Assembly: GCA_947095585.1 (NCBI GenBank)
Contig: OX352763.1
Coordinates: forward strand, 107,549,908-107,613,907
Source: Nephrocerus scutellatus
Taxonomy: Eukaryota; Arthropoda; Insecta; Diptera; Pipunculidae
Length of the DNA stretch: 64,000 nucleotides
Reading direction: 5' to 3'
Below, one piece after another: positions 55,216 through 64,000 of the stretch (position 1 is the first letter of the stretch; each line of letters begins with the position of its first letter). Made by a program: the position numbers and the translations under genes. The notes under the pieces were generated by a model, which was given only the letters and a program-made list of their open reading frames with translations, did not search any database and was not told the DNA's origin.

Positions 55216-56430
55216 CCTAACCTGTATACAAATACAGCAGTAGAAATTTTTTTGTAACCGATTGCGAATTATATTGACTGCCCTAATTAAAGTTATTAGT
55301 TCCTGACTCTTCTCGCTATTAGTAATTATTTATTAAAAACCAAAATTGTTTGTAACAATGAATCATCACTAATACCTATTATACTTACGCGTAAAACTTC
55401 GTTACAACATTATCGCCTCTTGATACTCCTTTTATTCGACACATAATGTATATAACTGGATTGTTCGCTTCTATACATATTCATACAGGCCCTTTTTTCT
55501 AATTAATGACTCTTAATTTTTTTAATAAATCAGCGCGTCGATCCAAACGGAATCGAAGGCTTTTTCATATCCGCTTGGCAGCTCGGCAACCGTATTACTC
55601 TTCTCATTCAAATGACAGTTGACATCTGAGTGCACTACCGAATGGTTTTTCTTTCTCTTTTTCTTCGCACGTCTTAAAAATTGAGAGCTGCACTTGTAAA
55701 ACTTTCTCTATAAAAGGCGAGACATTAATTCGAATATAGTTTGACGGATCAGATCAGATTGCATTTTATTATTGGAAAAACCTTCGATATTATCCAACAA
55801 CTCTGGAAGTTGGGACTATTCAGCAAGTTAATAGATATGACACAGCATTTCCATATTATTTAGACTGGAACACCATATTGGGAATGTCGTTTATACCTGT
55901 TGAGTACTTGTTGTGCAGTTTCCTGATAATGTTCGTGAGTACAATAATAAGCAACAACTATCTGAAAGACGATTATATACCACCCAACAATCGACCTACT
56001 CGACAAAACGATAAAATCTCTAAAACGAACCACAAACTGTTCTTTTAATAGGGCACTTAATTCTTTGGAGCCCTTTTTGGACGACTGCATGCCTATCATA
56101 CACACGAACATATGTAGCTTCTAGCTTTCTTCCTTCCTTCCTTCCTTCATTGCACCAAACCTTTCCCAACAGTACTAATTTGTTCCGCAGTAAAGTGTGC
56201 AGTTACATTAGATGTCAGCACAGTTACACTCATCCATCGTTTGTTGATTTTTCTTTGTTTGTATCATTATGGCACTTTCCGCCTCGGATTTCAGTTTCTG
56301 CGCTATGTATTCAACACAACCTAATTCTGCATGCTGGATGTTATTACGTAAAGTGTCAAGCTGAACATTTTGTGAGGTTAGATGTCGTGTGTCATTTATT
56401 TTTCTGTCATAAGTGTCATTATTTACATTA
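55216..56430. other. Spacer
   Basis: No gene recognised. (CTTC)n at 56128-56148. 'aaaacttcgttacaacatta' near 55394 recalls the LTR ends elsewhere but is too short to call. Confidence 0.4.
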
Positions 56431-56433
56431 GCT

Positions 56434-56580
56434 GCATTTAATTGCCGAGTGAATTCGGAATTCGAATGTGAAAACCAGCCAAACAGCAGGTTTTCTTATT
56501 CCAAAGAAGGAATAAGATAGTGCAATTGTTGTTGTAACTCCCAATTCTTATTCAAATAAAATACAGCTATTATGTATATG
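56434..56580 (+). repeat. One arm of the AATTGCCGAGTGAATTC element
   Basis: 'aattgccgagtgaattcgga' 'attcgaatg', 'aaaaccagccaaacagcagg' and 'tagtgcaattgttgttgtaa' match 59680-59815 closely. Only the left part of that inverted-repeat element is present. Confidence 0.7.
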
Positions 56581-56639
56581 AATGAACGAGTAGATTTTCA
56601 TTTACAAATGATACTAAGTAGGTTCATATATCTGGATTT

Positions 56640-57440
56640 TTGTGATAATAAAACTGAAAATTAAACCCACTTTTCTTAAAATCTAAACAAATATTTGCTG
56701 CGTTGCTTTGGCAAAGCCGGCTTGGCTTTACAAAGAAACAGCTTTTGGCTTTACCGCCTTACGGTGAGCACCAGTACTATAAAATGGCTTTAGTTTTCTT
56801 AATCCTGAACATTTTTATTTACTTCGGCTTCATGTCGCTTTATCACTAGCTCTAGTTCAAAAGTGCTAAACATTTGCTTTGCCTGACAGCTCAACAGCTG
56901 TGAAAAAACGACACAAGCAAAATTATTTTGCGCGGGAAAATTAGTTATATGAGAAATGTCATTCAAAGCAAATTCAAAGCAAATTCAAATCGGTTGCTCG
57001 TAACGCAACGAAGCCGAAGCTGAAGCGTGTTTGTGTTTCAGGCATTAGGCGTACAAGCGTAGTTGTTTCGCATCTGTGAGTTAGGTCGGTTCGCATCGTA
57101 AGACGAAGCTGAAGCGTGTTTGTGTTTCAGGCATTACGAAATTACGATGCAGCCGCTTTACATTTGCTTTGAATGACTTTTCTCTATATGGCATTTCACA
57201 AATGAGAGTTTTGCCACAGTTCTATGCCTAGAACTGTCAGGCAAAGCAAATGTTCAGCACTTTTGAACTAGAGCTTCCGTTTGCAGCTTCGTTTCATAGC
57301 ATTACGTTTTTCTTTACGATTGCCAAACGAAACGTTGAAGCCGAAGCGACATTGCGATAGGAAGCATTGAAATCCTATGGCTGAACTCGTAAACGCCAGG
57401 CGAAGCCGAAGCTGAAGCGTGTTTGTGTTTCAGGCATTAA
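56640..57440. repeat. Foldback-like cluster with GAAGC-rich direct repeats
   Basis: Inverted arms: 56850-56895 ('ctctagttcaaaagtgctaa', 'acatttgctttgcctgacag') and 57230-57275 ('ctgtcaggcaaagcaaatgt', 'tcagcacttttgaactagag'), ~330 bp apart, plus further inverted matches inside ('gtcattcaaagcaaattc' 56959 against 'atttgctttgaatgac' 57162). The direct repeat 'gaagctgaagcgtgtttgtg' 'tttcaggcatta' occurs three times (near 57013, 57103, 57408). No frame of note. It is most simply a non-autonomous foldback transposon, partly duplicated. Confidence 0.65.
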
Positions 57441-57689
57441 TGTCCCCCCATTTCGAAAAGCATATTTGGAAGAAATGTCAAAACGCACAGTGGAACAGAA
57501 AAACTGATGAAATTCGTAATTTCGGGAGCTAAGCTATTGCTCAATCGATACAATTAATTCAATTTCATCGATTTGTATGAAATGATGTATGTAGGACTAA
57601 GATGCGACTATAAGACTTGTCCTAATGGAAATTCTGGAGTTTGTCATTAGGATCTGGAATTGCGGGAACTAAGCCATTTTTCAACCGAT

Positions 57690-58160
57690 TTGTATGAAAT
57701 TCGGTATGGGCTTTTTGGTGTCTTTTTGGAGTCTTTAAAAGGGGTTTTTGACTGACTTTTGAGGGACTTTTGGAGCCTTTTTGGCTCCTTTTGGGGGTCT
57801 TTTGAGAGTTTTTGGTTGTATATTGGGGAGTTTTTTTGAGGTTCCTTGGGGGTCTTTTGAGGATATTTTATGGGTTTTTGATGGTATTGTGGGGGTCTTT
57901 CGAAAGTCTTCTGGAGGTCAATTGAGGGTAGCTTGGGGGTCTTTTTATAGTCCGTTATGTGGTTTTAAGAGTCTTTTGGTGGTTTTTTGAGGGTATTTTG
58001 GGGGGTTTTTTAAGGGACTTTTGAGGGTCTTTTGGGTGTCTTTTTAGAGTTTTTGGTAGTATTTTGAGGGTATTTTATGATTCGTTTGGATGTTTTTGGG
58101 GGTCTTTTGATGGTGTTTTGGGATCTTTTATGTGTCTTTTGAGGGTTTTTTGCCCCACAA
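57690..58160 (-). repeat. GGTCTTTTGAGGG-type degenerate minisatellite
   Basis: Irregular steps such as 'gggggtcttttgagagtttt', 'tttttgagggtattttgggg' and 'gacttttgagggtcttttgg'. It is the reverse complement type of the array at 41940-42735. Confidence 0.75.
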
Positions 58161-58721
58161 CATCAAAGAAGTTTCACTTACACCGAACATAATGGTTACA
58201 CGCAAGGTTTTTTTAAAAGTTTTTATTAGTCTGTGCGGGTAAAATGTTATAATTGATTTTAAACTTACTTCCCATTGAGCTAGATAATCGTTTGAAACGT
58301 TTTAAATTAAAAATTTATTTTTACCACGACAGCTAAAAATATTGGGAAAAATACTTTTAAATTTATGGTTTTTAGTACAAAACTATGCTTAACTTTATTC
58401 AAACGATTTGACAATCTCTTTTTGTTTAAATCAATTTATTTGATGACAAAAAAGAGCTTTAAGAAAATTTATAAAAATACATATACAAATAAAAGCTTGG
58501 AATAGTTTAGTATAATATTAAACAAATATTAAAAAATCATTTTATAAAAATATTCCAATTTTAAAGTTCCTCATTTATTCGCTTTAAGACTGTCACTATA
58601 AAAAGATATGAATTGATTCACTTTAATCTTTGTTACATTATTAATTAATCTTATAGTGAAATATAGCGATGTAATTGTTCGCCTAGGTCGTACTCTTTGT
58701 ACGTATAGTTTGTATTAGTAG
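58161..58721. other. AT-rich spacer
   Basis: No feature recognised. Confidence 0.4.
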
Positions 58722-59610
58722 ATGCGTATTTTCTCGGACTTGTTCGCGACAGTGCAATATACATATTTGAAAAATTATCCCAATTTTATTTACCCTTATT
58801 TGTCGGCTTCACGCATATACTGTCCACTGACCAGCCAATGAATTCTAGCTGACAGATAAAAAAATATATTTAACGTAACTTTAACAAGATGACTGAAAAT
58901 ATGTGTATGAGTGTAAAAAATGTCTTTATTTCTTTTAGATAAAAATTAGTTGCGTTTTTTCTCGGACAACTTGTCCGCGACAACTATAAAGTTTTTGGCA
59001 ATAATTTCTACCAAACCCAAATAAATAATTTTTTAATGTTTTATTTTGACGCATTCAATGTTAATACATAAATTTTCATTCTGATTTTCATTTCATGCTA
59101 AAATTAAGTTTTTGTTAATAATTTATTTTTATCTGTCCGCAACAATTTACCATATTTGGCGCCGTCAGTCTACGTCTGAAGCGGACAAATGAAAGAAATT
59201 AAAATTGGGATATTGGGATAAGAACACGTTTTTTTTAATATTTGTTTATTGTTACTAATTATTTATATATTTATTATAATATTTATATCGTCAGGCACAT
59301 TTCCGTTACCAAATCAAATGGATTTAAACAAAAAAAAACATAAACAAAGAAAATTTGACAAATCATTGGATTAGGCAGAGTTTTGTACTAAAAACCCTTA
59401 AATTCACAGTATTTTATACAATATTTTGTGTTGTCGCGGACAAGTTGTCCGAGAAAAAAGCACCGATGACAAAAAACACAAATCATCTCGAACATCTGTA
59501 GAATTACACTGCGAATACAACTTTCACATTACTCGACGTATATTGTCAACCACGATCAACGTATATATCGCAAAAAACCTTTAAATTGTCCGAGAAAATC
59601 GTACTACGGT
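58722..59610. mobile_element. Inverted-repeat elements with GGACAA-TTGTCC termini
   Basis: The inner pair: 58951-58984 ('gcgttttttctcggacaact' 'tgtccgcgacaac') and its reverse complement at 59432-59466 ('gttgtcgcggacaagttgtc' 'cgagaaaaaagcac'), ~450 bp apart. An outer, weaker pair lies at 58727-58755 ('gcgtattttctcggacttgt' 'tcgcgacag') and 59588-59606 ('attgtccgagaaaatcg'). Each terminus contains the near-palindrome GGACAACTTGTCC. No transposase frame is present. The layout suggests nested or repeated non-autonomous DNA elements (MITE-like). Confidence 0.65.
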
Positions 59611-59664
59611 CTGATTTTTTGTTGTTAGCTGTATTTTAATTGATGAGGAATAAGGAATTACAAC

Positions 59665-59895
59665 AACAATAGCTGCATTTTAATTGCCGAGTGAATTCGA
59701 AATTCGAATGTCAAAACCAGCCAAACAGCAGGTTTTCAAATACCAAACAAGGAATTCGACAGTGCAATTGTTGTTGTAATTCCCAATTCGGATTCAAATA
59801 AAATACAGTTAATTGCATATTCCCTCTTTGGAATAAGAAAATCTGCTGTTTAGCTGGTTTTCAAATTCTAATTCCATATTCTCCGGCAATAAAAT
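59665..59895. mobile_element. MITE-like element with hairpin arms
   Basis: Left arm 59672-59740 ('gctgcattttaattgccgag', 'aaaaccagccaaacagcagg' 'ttttc') pairs with the right arm 59836-59892 (minus strand: 'ttttattgccggagaatatg', 'gaaaaccagctaaacagcag' 'attttc'). About 230 bp in total. A partial copy lies at 56434-56580. It sits about 0.7 kb upstream of the KHDC4-like coding exon. Confidence 0.65.
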
Positions 59896-60578
59896 ACTTC
59901 TGTGGTTATTTCCTTCTTGTGTTTCCACCACAAAGCGAGAATATAATTTGGAAAATACTGGGAACGGAAATCTTTTTTGACAGTACCATTTTCAGTTACT
60001 GTCATTTTATTCATAAAATAAATAACATGGCGTCGAACGGGATTAAGTCGAGTTTTGATTTTGGCAGAGTGACAATAATATTTTGCTGGAAAAAGGTATA
60101 CGCACAAGTGTAAAAATATTGTGTTGTGCAAATATTAAGAAAAAAGGCATTTGTCAATTGGAATAATCAATAGAAAAGTTCAATTTCAGCACCGTAGTAG
60201 TAAAAAAAAGTTTTTCTTTTGAAAATGCCCAAATTTATTTCGGTGAACCGAATTGCGTATATAACATATATTTTGTATTAAATCAATCTTAGCGTTGATT
60301 TGTGTTTTGTCAACTGAGGGTAAAGGTTATTACCATTTTTAGATGAGGGTTTTTTAAATAACAATGATAAGTAACGTGATAAAGGCTTGCAATTAATTAT
60401 GGTAGACTTTTGCAAGGTCAGTTAATTGGTGAAACAAACATCTGCTATACTGCGGCCGTGATTGCCAAAATTATGTAACTGCATAGAAGCTTTTGCTAAA
60501 TACACACCGCAGACAGTCGTCTTTCGGCAGCTGTACTTTTGCACTTGACGCCAACCACTCAAGGTCACAGTTGAGAAT
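59896..60578. other. Upstream region of the KHDC4-like gene
   Basis: No TE domain. An ATG at 60028 begins MASNGIKSSFDFGRVTIIFC and could be spliced at AAG|GTATAC (60096/60097), but it shows no similarity to KHDC4 N-termini and I do not call it. Near 60563 and 60570, AG dinucleotides (CAAG|GTCACAG|TTGAG) could serve as a 3' splice site feeding the exon below; an in-frame stop (TGA) at 60546 limits upstream extension of that exon. Confidence 0.35.
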
Positions 60579-61569
60579 ATGATGTACAACATTCGCCAGC
60601 AATACCAGCCTGTTATGCCTCCACCTCCGATGGTGGGGCATCCACCAGGTTCGCAACATAATCAGTTGCAGCAGCAGCAGCAGCAAATGAACCAACTGAC
60701 TCAAATGCAAAGTAGTGACCACCACCAGACCCAGCAGCTGCAAACTTCATTTGTGGAGAAATTAGCCGTAGGCCTGGATCATGCTCCGCCAGCATTCAAC
60801 CTGCGCGAACAAGTAATCGGAGTTGGGGGTGCGAATTTGCAGTATATTCGCAAAGAAACTGGAGTACAAATCACACTGCGTGGCGTCGGATCACACTACG
60901 CTGAAGCAAACACTGGTGTCGAGTCGCAGGAACCAATGCATCTGTACATTGAACATCAACGCTACGAAAACCTTAATTCAGCCAAGCAATTAGCAAAAAA
61001 TCTCATTGAAACATTGCAACAGGAATTTCTGCAATTCCAACAGACGTCGTCTATTCCGCAACAGCAGCAACAGCCGCCTCCTGTCCCGGTCCAGATCAGT
61101 GTTCCACCACCAGCAATTATTACTGTTCCGCCGCCAACAGTCGTTCAGCAAACAGGACAACCTCCGCAATCGGCTGCGCCACAGCAACATGGCATAATCC
61201 AGCAACAATTTCTCACAACACAAAACGGTGTTCCAATTCAAATATCACAGACTGGCAACATGATTATTCATCATCAGCAGCAGCAACAACAGCCTGCCCA
61301 GGTACAACCTACACATAACCTTAGTATCCCACCACCACAAGCGCCCACCACATCAATGATTCCAATAAAGCACGGCCAGATTGTTCAGTTCCATCAGCCA
61401 CCGCCGACGGCGGCGACGGTTCTGACTCATCAGACACAAGCACCGCAGCCTCAACAAACGACAATTCAGGCGACCGCACAGACAGCCGCTACTCCAATTA
61501 TCCTAAATGCTCATCCACAGAACATTCAGTATCAGTACATACAGCAGACGACGACACGTGATAGTCAAG
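60579..61569 (+). CDS. KHDC4: KHDC4 (BLOM7)-family KH-domain protein, exon with the second KH domain
   Basis: RNA-binding protein of the KHDC4/BLOM7 family; the human member is a nuclear, splicing-associated protein with two unusual KH domains. In this exon, residues ~60-150 counted from the ATG form the second KH domain: KLAVGLDHAPPAFNLREQVI, then GVGGANLQYIRKETG (the GxxG loop) and LRGVGSHYAEA, QEPMHLYIEH and AKQLAKNLIETLQQEF. From memory of the human protein, this is the same block order (KLFVGLEHAVPTFNVKEKV...). Residues 1-55 are Pro/Gln/His-rich, and 155-330 are Gln/Pro-rich with SVPPPAII and TVPPPTVV. The exon ends at CAAG|GTTGGT in phase 1. The first KH domain expected upstream was not found, so the ATG at 60579 may be internal and the true exon may start at ~60564 or 60571 after a 3' splice site. 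Confidence 0.85.
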
Positions 61570-61631
61570 GTTGGTAGCAATCGTGTGAGACTAAGAAATT
61601 CATAAACTTTTTTTCTACCCCCTTTCAACAG

Positions 61632-63118
61632 GAAATCAACAATTGACACTGCAGCCGGTCTACCAGCAGCATACACCGCACACAATTCAAATGCAGGCGC
61701 AGCCACCAGCCCACCTGCAACAACAGCAGCAATACATTACAGTGCAAGGCAATACCGCCTATATGGTGCCACCGCCAACAATAATTCAGCAAACGACGGC
61801 AGGCCATCACCCAACGACGCAGCTCTCCATAATACAGCATCAGCCGCCACCAACACACTTGCAAATGCAAATGCAACCCATAACACTGCAAAATTTGCCC
61901 CCACCAACAATAAATGTACCTGCATCGGCGAATGCGTCGGTGTCAGCAGCAGCTGTGGAGCACGCGGCAAATGCCGCTGCCGGAATCAAGACTGAATCAA
62001 ATGTTGTAGAGGGAGATGCAGCCGATGCATCGATGTCATATGCAACCATTAGCATTGGGGAAGATGGACAGTCACATAGGGAGCCAGCGACAGAAGAGGC
62101 AGAAAATAATGCTCCTTCATCAATCTCTACGGCGGAAGTCGAAATGCGACAACAGCTAATGCGACATCCACCACCACCTACTCCTACGTCGTCTGTTACA
62201 GCAGCTGCAGTAAGCTCAGCGCTACCTCCAGCCGCCATTGCTACTTCACTTTCTCTCCCCATTACGAATGTTCCGCCGCCGACAATCACAATGTCTGTTC
62301 CGCCACCTATAAGTTGCGTACAGCATTTCGTCGGCAATCATCTTATCACAACAAACACATCGACGCATCCGTCACTTGTCGGAACGGGTGGCGGCGCTGG
62401 TTCTATTACGATACATCAAATTCAATCTGCTCAAGCTCCACAGCACCACCAACAACATCCACAGCAACAGCAACAGCAGCAGCAATTCATTCATACCGCT
62501 CCCAATGGACAAAACTATATTATGAATGCAACAACAACAACACATTGGACACAAACGCGACCACCACCGCCTACGTCAGCGGTAACAACGCAAACATCAC
62601 AGCCGCCGCAGCATCATCAACTTCAATTCACAGCAAACGAGCTGCATCAGATGCCACCACCACTACCAGGCGGTGGTGTAGGTGGTGGTGGTTTGATCCC
62701 CCAGTCAATTGCACATCAGCAGCATCAGCAACCCGTTGCGGTAACATTCTCACATCAGCCAGTTCAGTTGCAAATGGTGCAACAACAACCACCTCCGCCA
62801 ACGCCTCAATCGATTATTGAACAACAGCAACAGCAGCAACAACAGCAACAACTGCAATTTGCTGGTCAGCAATTTAATATAATTCATCAACAACATCCGC
62901 CTATGTCACAACATTTAATGTCGAATGGGAGCGGAATTGCTGCTGCTATGGGCAATGGTTTTTCTCAGCGATTTCCGCAACAATTTCATTTGCAACAACA
63001 ACAACAGCAACAGCAGCAGCAACAACAACAACAACAACAACAGCAGCAGCAGCAGCAGCATCAACAGCAGCAACAACAACTACAGCATCAGCAACAACAA
63101 CACCTGCGCCAGATTCCA
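61632..63118 (+). CDS. KHDC4: KHDC4-family protein, Gln/Pro-rich middle exon
   Basis: Joined to the previous exon by a 62-bp GT-AG intron (61570-61631, acceptor CTTTCAACAG); the split Gly codon restores one frame. It encodes about 496 residues, almost all low-complexity: PPPT-type motifs repeat (MVPPPTIIQ, NLPPPTINVP, NVPPPTITMSVPPPIS). An Ala/Ser/Glu-containing acidic middle part (~residues 430-500) includes GIKTES, also seen in human KHDC4 (GIKTESDE). Glutamine runs are encoded by mixed CAG/CAA, the longest at 62995-63065 with about 24 consecutive Gln. The exon ends at ATTCCA|GTGAGT in phase 0; without splicing the frame would stop at 63137. The Q expansion is characteristic of fly orthologues of regulatory proteins. 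Transcription/RNA-complex scaffolding is a reasonable guess for these parts, not shown by the sequence. Confidence 0.85.
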
Positions 63119-63183
63119 GTGAGTATCATTTTGCATTAATTTTTCGAAATCTCGAAACATTCCCTTACTCTCTCCACCTCTAG

Positions 63184-63314
63184 CATAATTCGGCCAACAA
63201 TCGTCCCGGACAAAAACGCAAATCAACAAGTGATTCCAGTGACAAAAATGGAGCAGCAGAAAGCACCACAATTTGTGGTCCACCGCCTCCCCATCAATCT
63301 CGAATGGGAATGGG
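63184..63314 (+). CDS. KHDC4: KHDC4-family protein, small basic exon (gene continues)
   Basis: The 65-bp intron (63119-63183, GTGAGT...CCACCTCTAG) leads to 43 codons plus two bases: HNSANNRPGQKRKSTSDSSD, then KNGAAESTT, ICGPPPPHQS, RMGMG. The basic GQKRKS stretch corresponds to the AQKRRF segment of human KHDC4 and may act as a nuclear signal. It ends at ATGGG|GTATGT, a good 5' splice site. The rest of the protein (the usual C-terminal end with a GFGLVAYAADSS-type motif in vertebrates) must lie beyond 64000. The visible product is at least 869 residues, longer than the ~614-residue human protein, owing mainly to Gln/Pro expansion. Confidence 0.8.
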
Positions 63315-64000
63315 GTATGTTTATTCTTTTCCTTTAAATTCTGCTACAAAATTCCATTTATAATCTTCTTTTTTACAATTAACCTTTTCTGTCTATTGCA
63401 TAAGTGTAAGAAAATGACACAAATATTAGTATTTAAGTTTTATTACTCGTCTCGGATGAGGAGGAAAACGAACAATGAACACGAAACGAGAGTGGCTGTA
63501 ATTTAAGAACTTTCCTCATCACGCAACTAAATCATCTAAATATTTCGTTTACACAACCGTTTCTTACGGATATTAAGAATATTAAGATCGGAATTGAATT
63601 TCGTATTAAATTAATCGCAGAAGACACTTTTTATATAAGAAATATTCCTACGAATCAACGTTTTTCATATTTTCTATATATTTTTTAACTAAAATTATAA
63701 GTAGGTGAACCTATTTTTTTGGTTTTAGAGTTCATTTCTTTTATATGACCACCAAATGCATAGCAACTGGTATAATAATAACTTTTTTTCTAATATTTTG
63801 TATGAAATGCGCAAAAATAGTATTTACACTTTGTTGGAAAAGTTATTTTATTAAGGCTCATATCTGGGGTCGCTCGTTCAGTAAAATATTACTTTTGCAA
63901 ACTTGCTATACATTATTAACCGAAATTCAATTTTAAAATACAGTAAAATTCCCCATTACGGACAGCTCCCATAGCCGGAGAAACTTCGTCGACACAACCT
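63315..64000 (+). other. Start of the next KHDC4 intron
   Basis: AT-rich from the splice donor at 63315 to the window end, with no acceptor-plus-coding segment that continues the protein. Small frames at 63273-63506 and 63745-63936 are not supported. The last ~60 bp ('cagtaaaattccccattacg' 'gacagctcccatagccgg') look like the terminus of a pogo/Tigger-like DNA transposon with an intronic insertion, at low confidence. Confidence 0.5.

Noticed and set aside
60028..60113. First coding exon of the KHDC4-like gene (MASNGIKSS...)
   Set aside because: A usable splice donor exists at 60096/60097, but the residues do not resemble the family's N-terminus and linking to the next exon is unsupported.
61840..62337. 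Long minus-strand open frame (165 codons) opposite the KHDC4-like exon
   Set aside because: It is a shadow of Gln/Pro/Thr codon use on the + strand; it has no domain, and the + frame is supported by KH similarity and by two exactly fitting introns.
62314..62820. 168-codon plus-strand frame rich in Ser/Thr/Asn
   Set aside because: A second frame of the same CAN-rich repeat DNA as the true exon.

Overview
The window is eukaryotic and looks like gene-poor, repeat-rich DNA from a fly (Diptera, Cyclorrhapha). Evidence: AT-rich spacers; a gene with 62- and 65-bp GT-AG introns and long CAG/CAA glutamine runs; degraded non-LTR retrotransposons of several clades; Ty3/gypsy fragments; and mariner elements of the D,D41D type. 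That mariner group is best known from tephritid fruit flies (the rosa group), so a tephritid is my best guess, but this is an inference.

Only one host gene is certain. It lies at the right edge on the + strand (exons 60579-61569, 61632-63118 and 63184-63314, continuing past the window) and encodes a glutamine/proline-rich member of the KHDC4 (BLOM7) KH-domain RNA-binding family. Its first KH domain and 5' exons were not found here. A second possible host exon, with a signal-anchor-like segment, is at 4788-4955 (+).

Layout: 1-5 kb holds spacer plus minus-strand LINE remains (1.96-3.33 kb). 6.4-8.25 kb holds a gypsy-like gag/protease remnant and a LINE-B 5' end, both minus strand. 8.5 kb has a hexamer microsatellite and 10-11 kb an AT-rich tandem array. 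11.3-12.4 kb has a LINE tail and a mariner scrap. 13.6-16.1 kb is a LINE-B copy folded back on itself. 17.6-23.6 kb contains a jockey-like RT, an RNase H-bearing LINE, and the best LINE-A copy. 24-26.7 kb is non-coding with microsatellites. 26.7-31.2 kb is a mosaic of SINEs, LINE scraps, a 9-bp array and other repeats. 31.2-34.9 kb is mostly unique spacer. 35.2-36.5 kb has LINE and gypsy pol fragments. 37.7-41.9 kb is a three-level nest: a LINE interrupted by a mariner, itself interrupted by a ~120-bp tandem-repeat element. 41.9-42.7 kb is a CCCAAAAGA-type minisatellite with a SINE inside. 44.8-47.2 kb is a second LINE-A. 48.2-49.6 kb is an element with ~210-bp terminal inverted repeats, followed by a solo LTR. 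51.3-55.2 kb holds a full SINE with target duplication, an almost intact mariner, a Helitron helicase relic, an inverted LINE-A and another LINE tail. 56.4-59.9 kb is a cluster of inverted-repeat elements, followed by the gene.

Names LINE-A, LINE-B and LINE-C are labels used only in this report. All transposase and RT reading frames seen are broken except one mariner that carries a single stop codon. No classical operon-like logic or novel enzymatic system was seen. The unusual content is structural: inverted-repeat elements, nested insertions, and a dispersed element carrying its own satellite.
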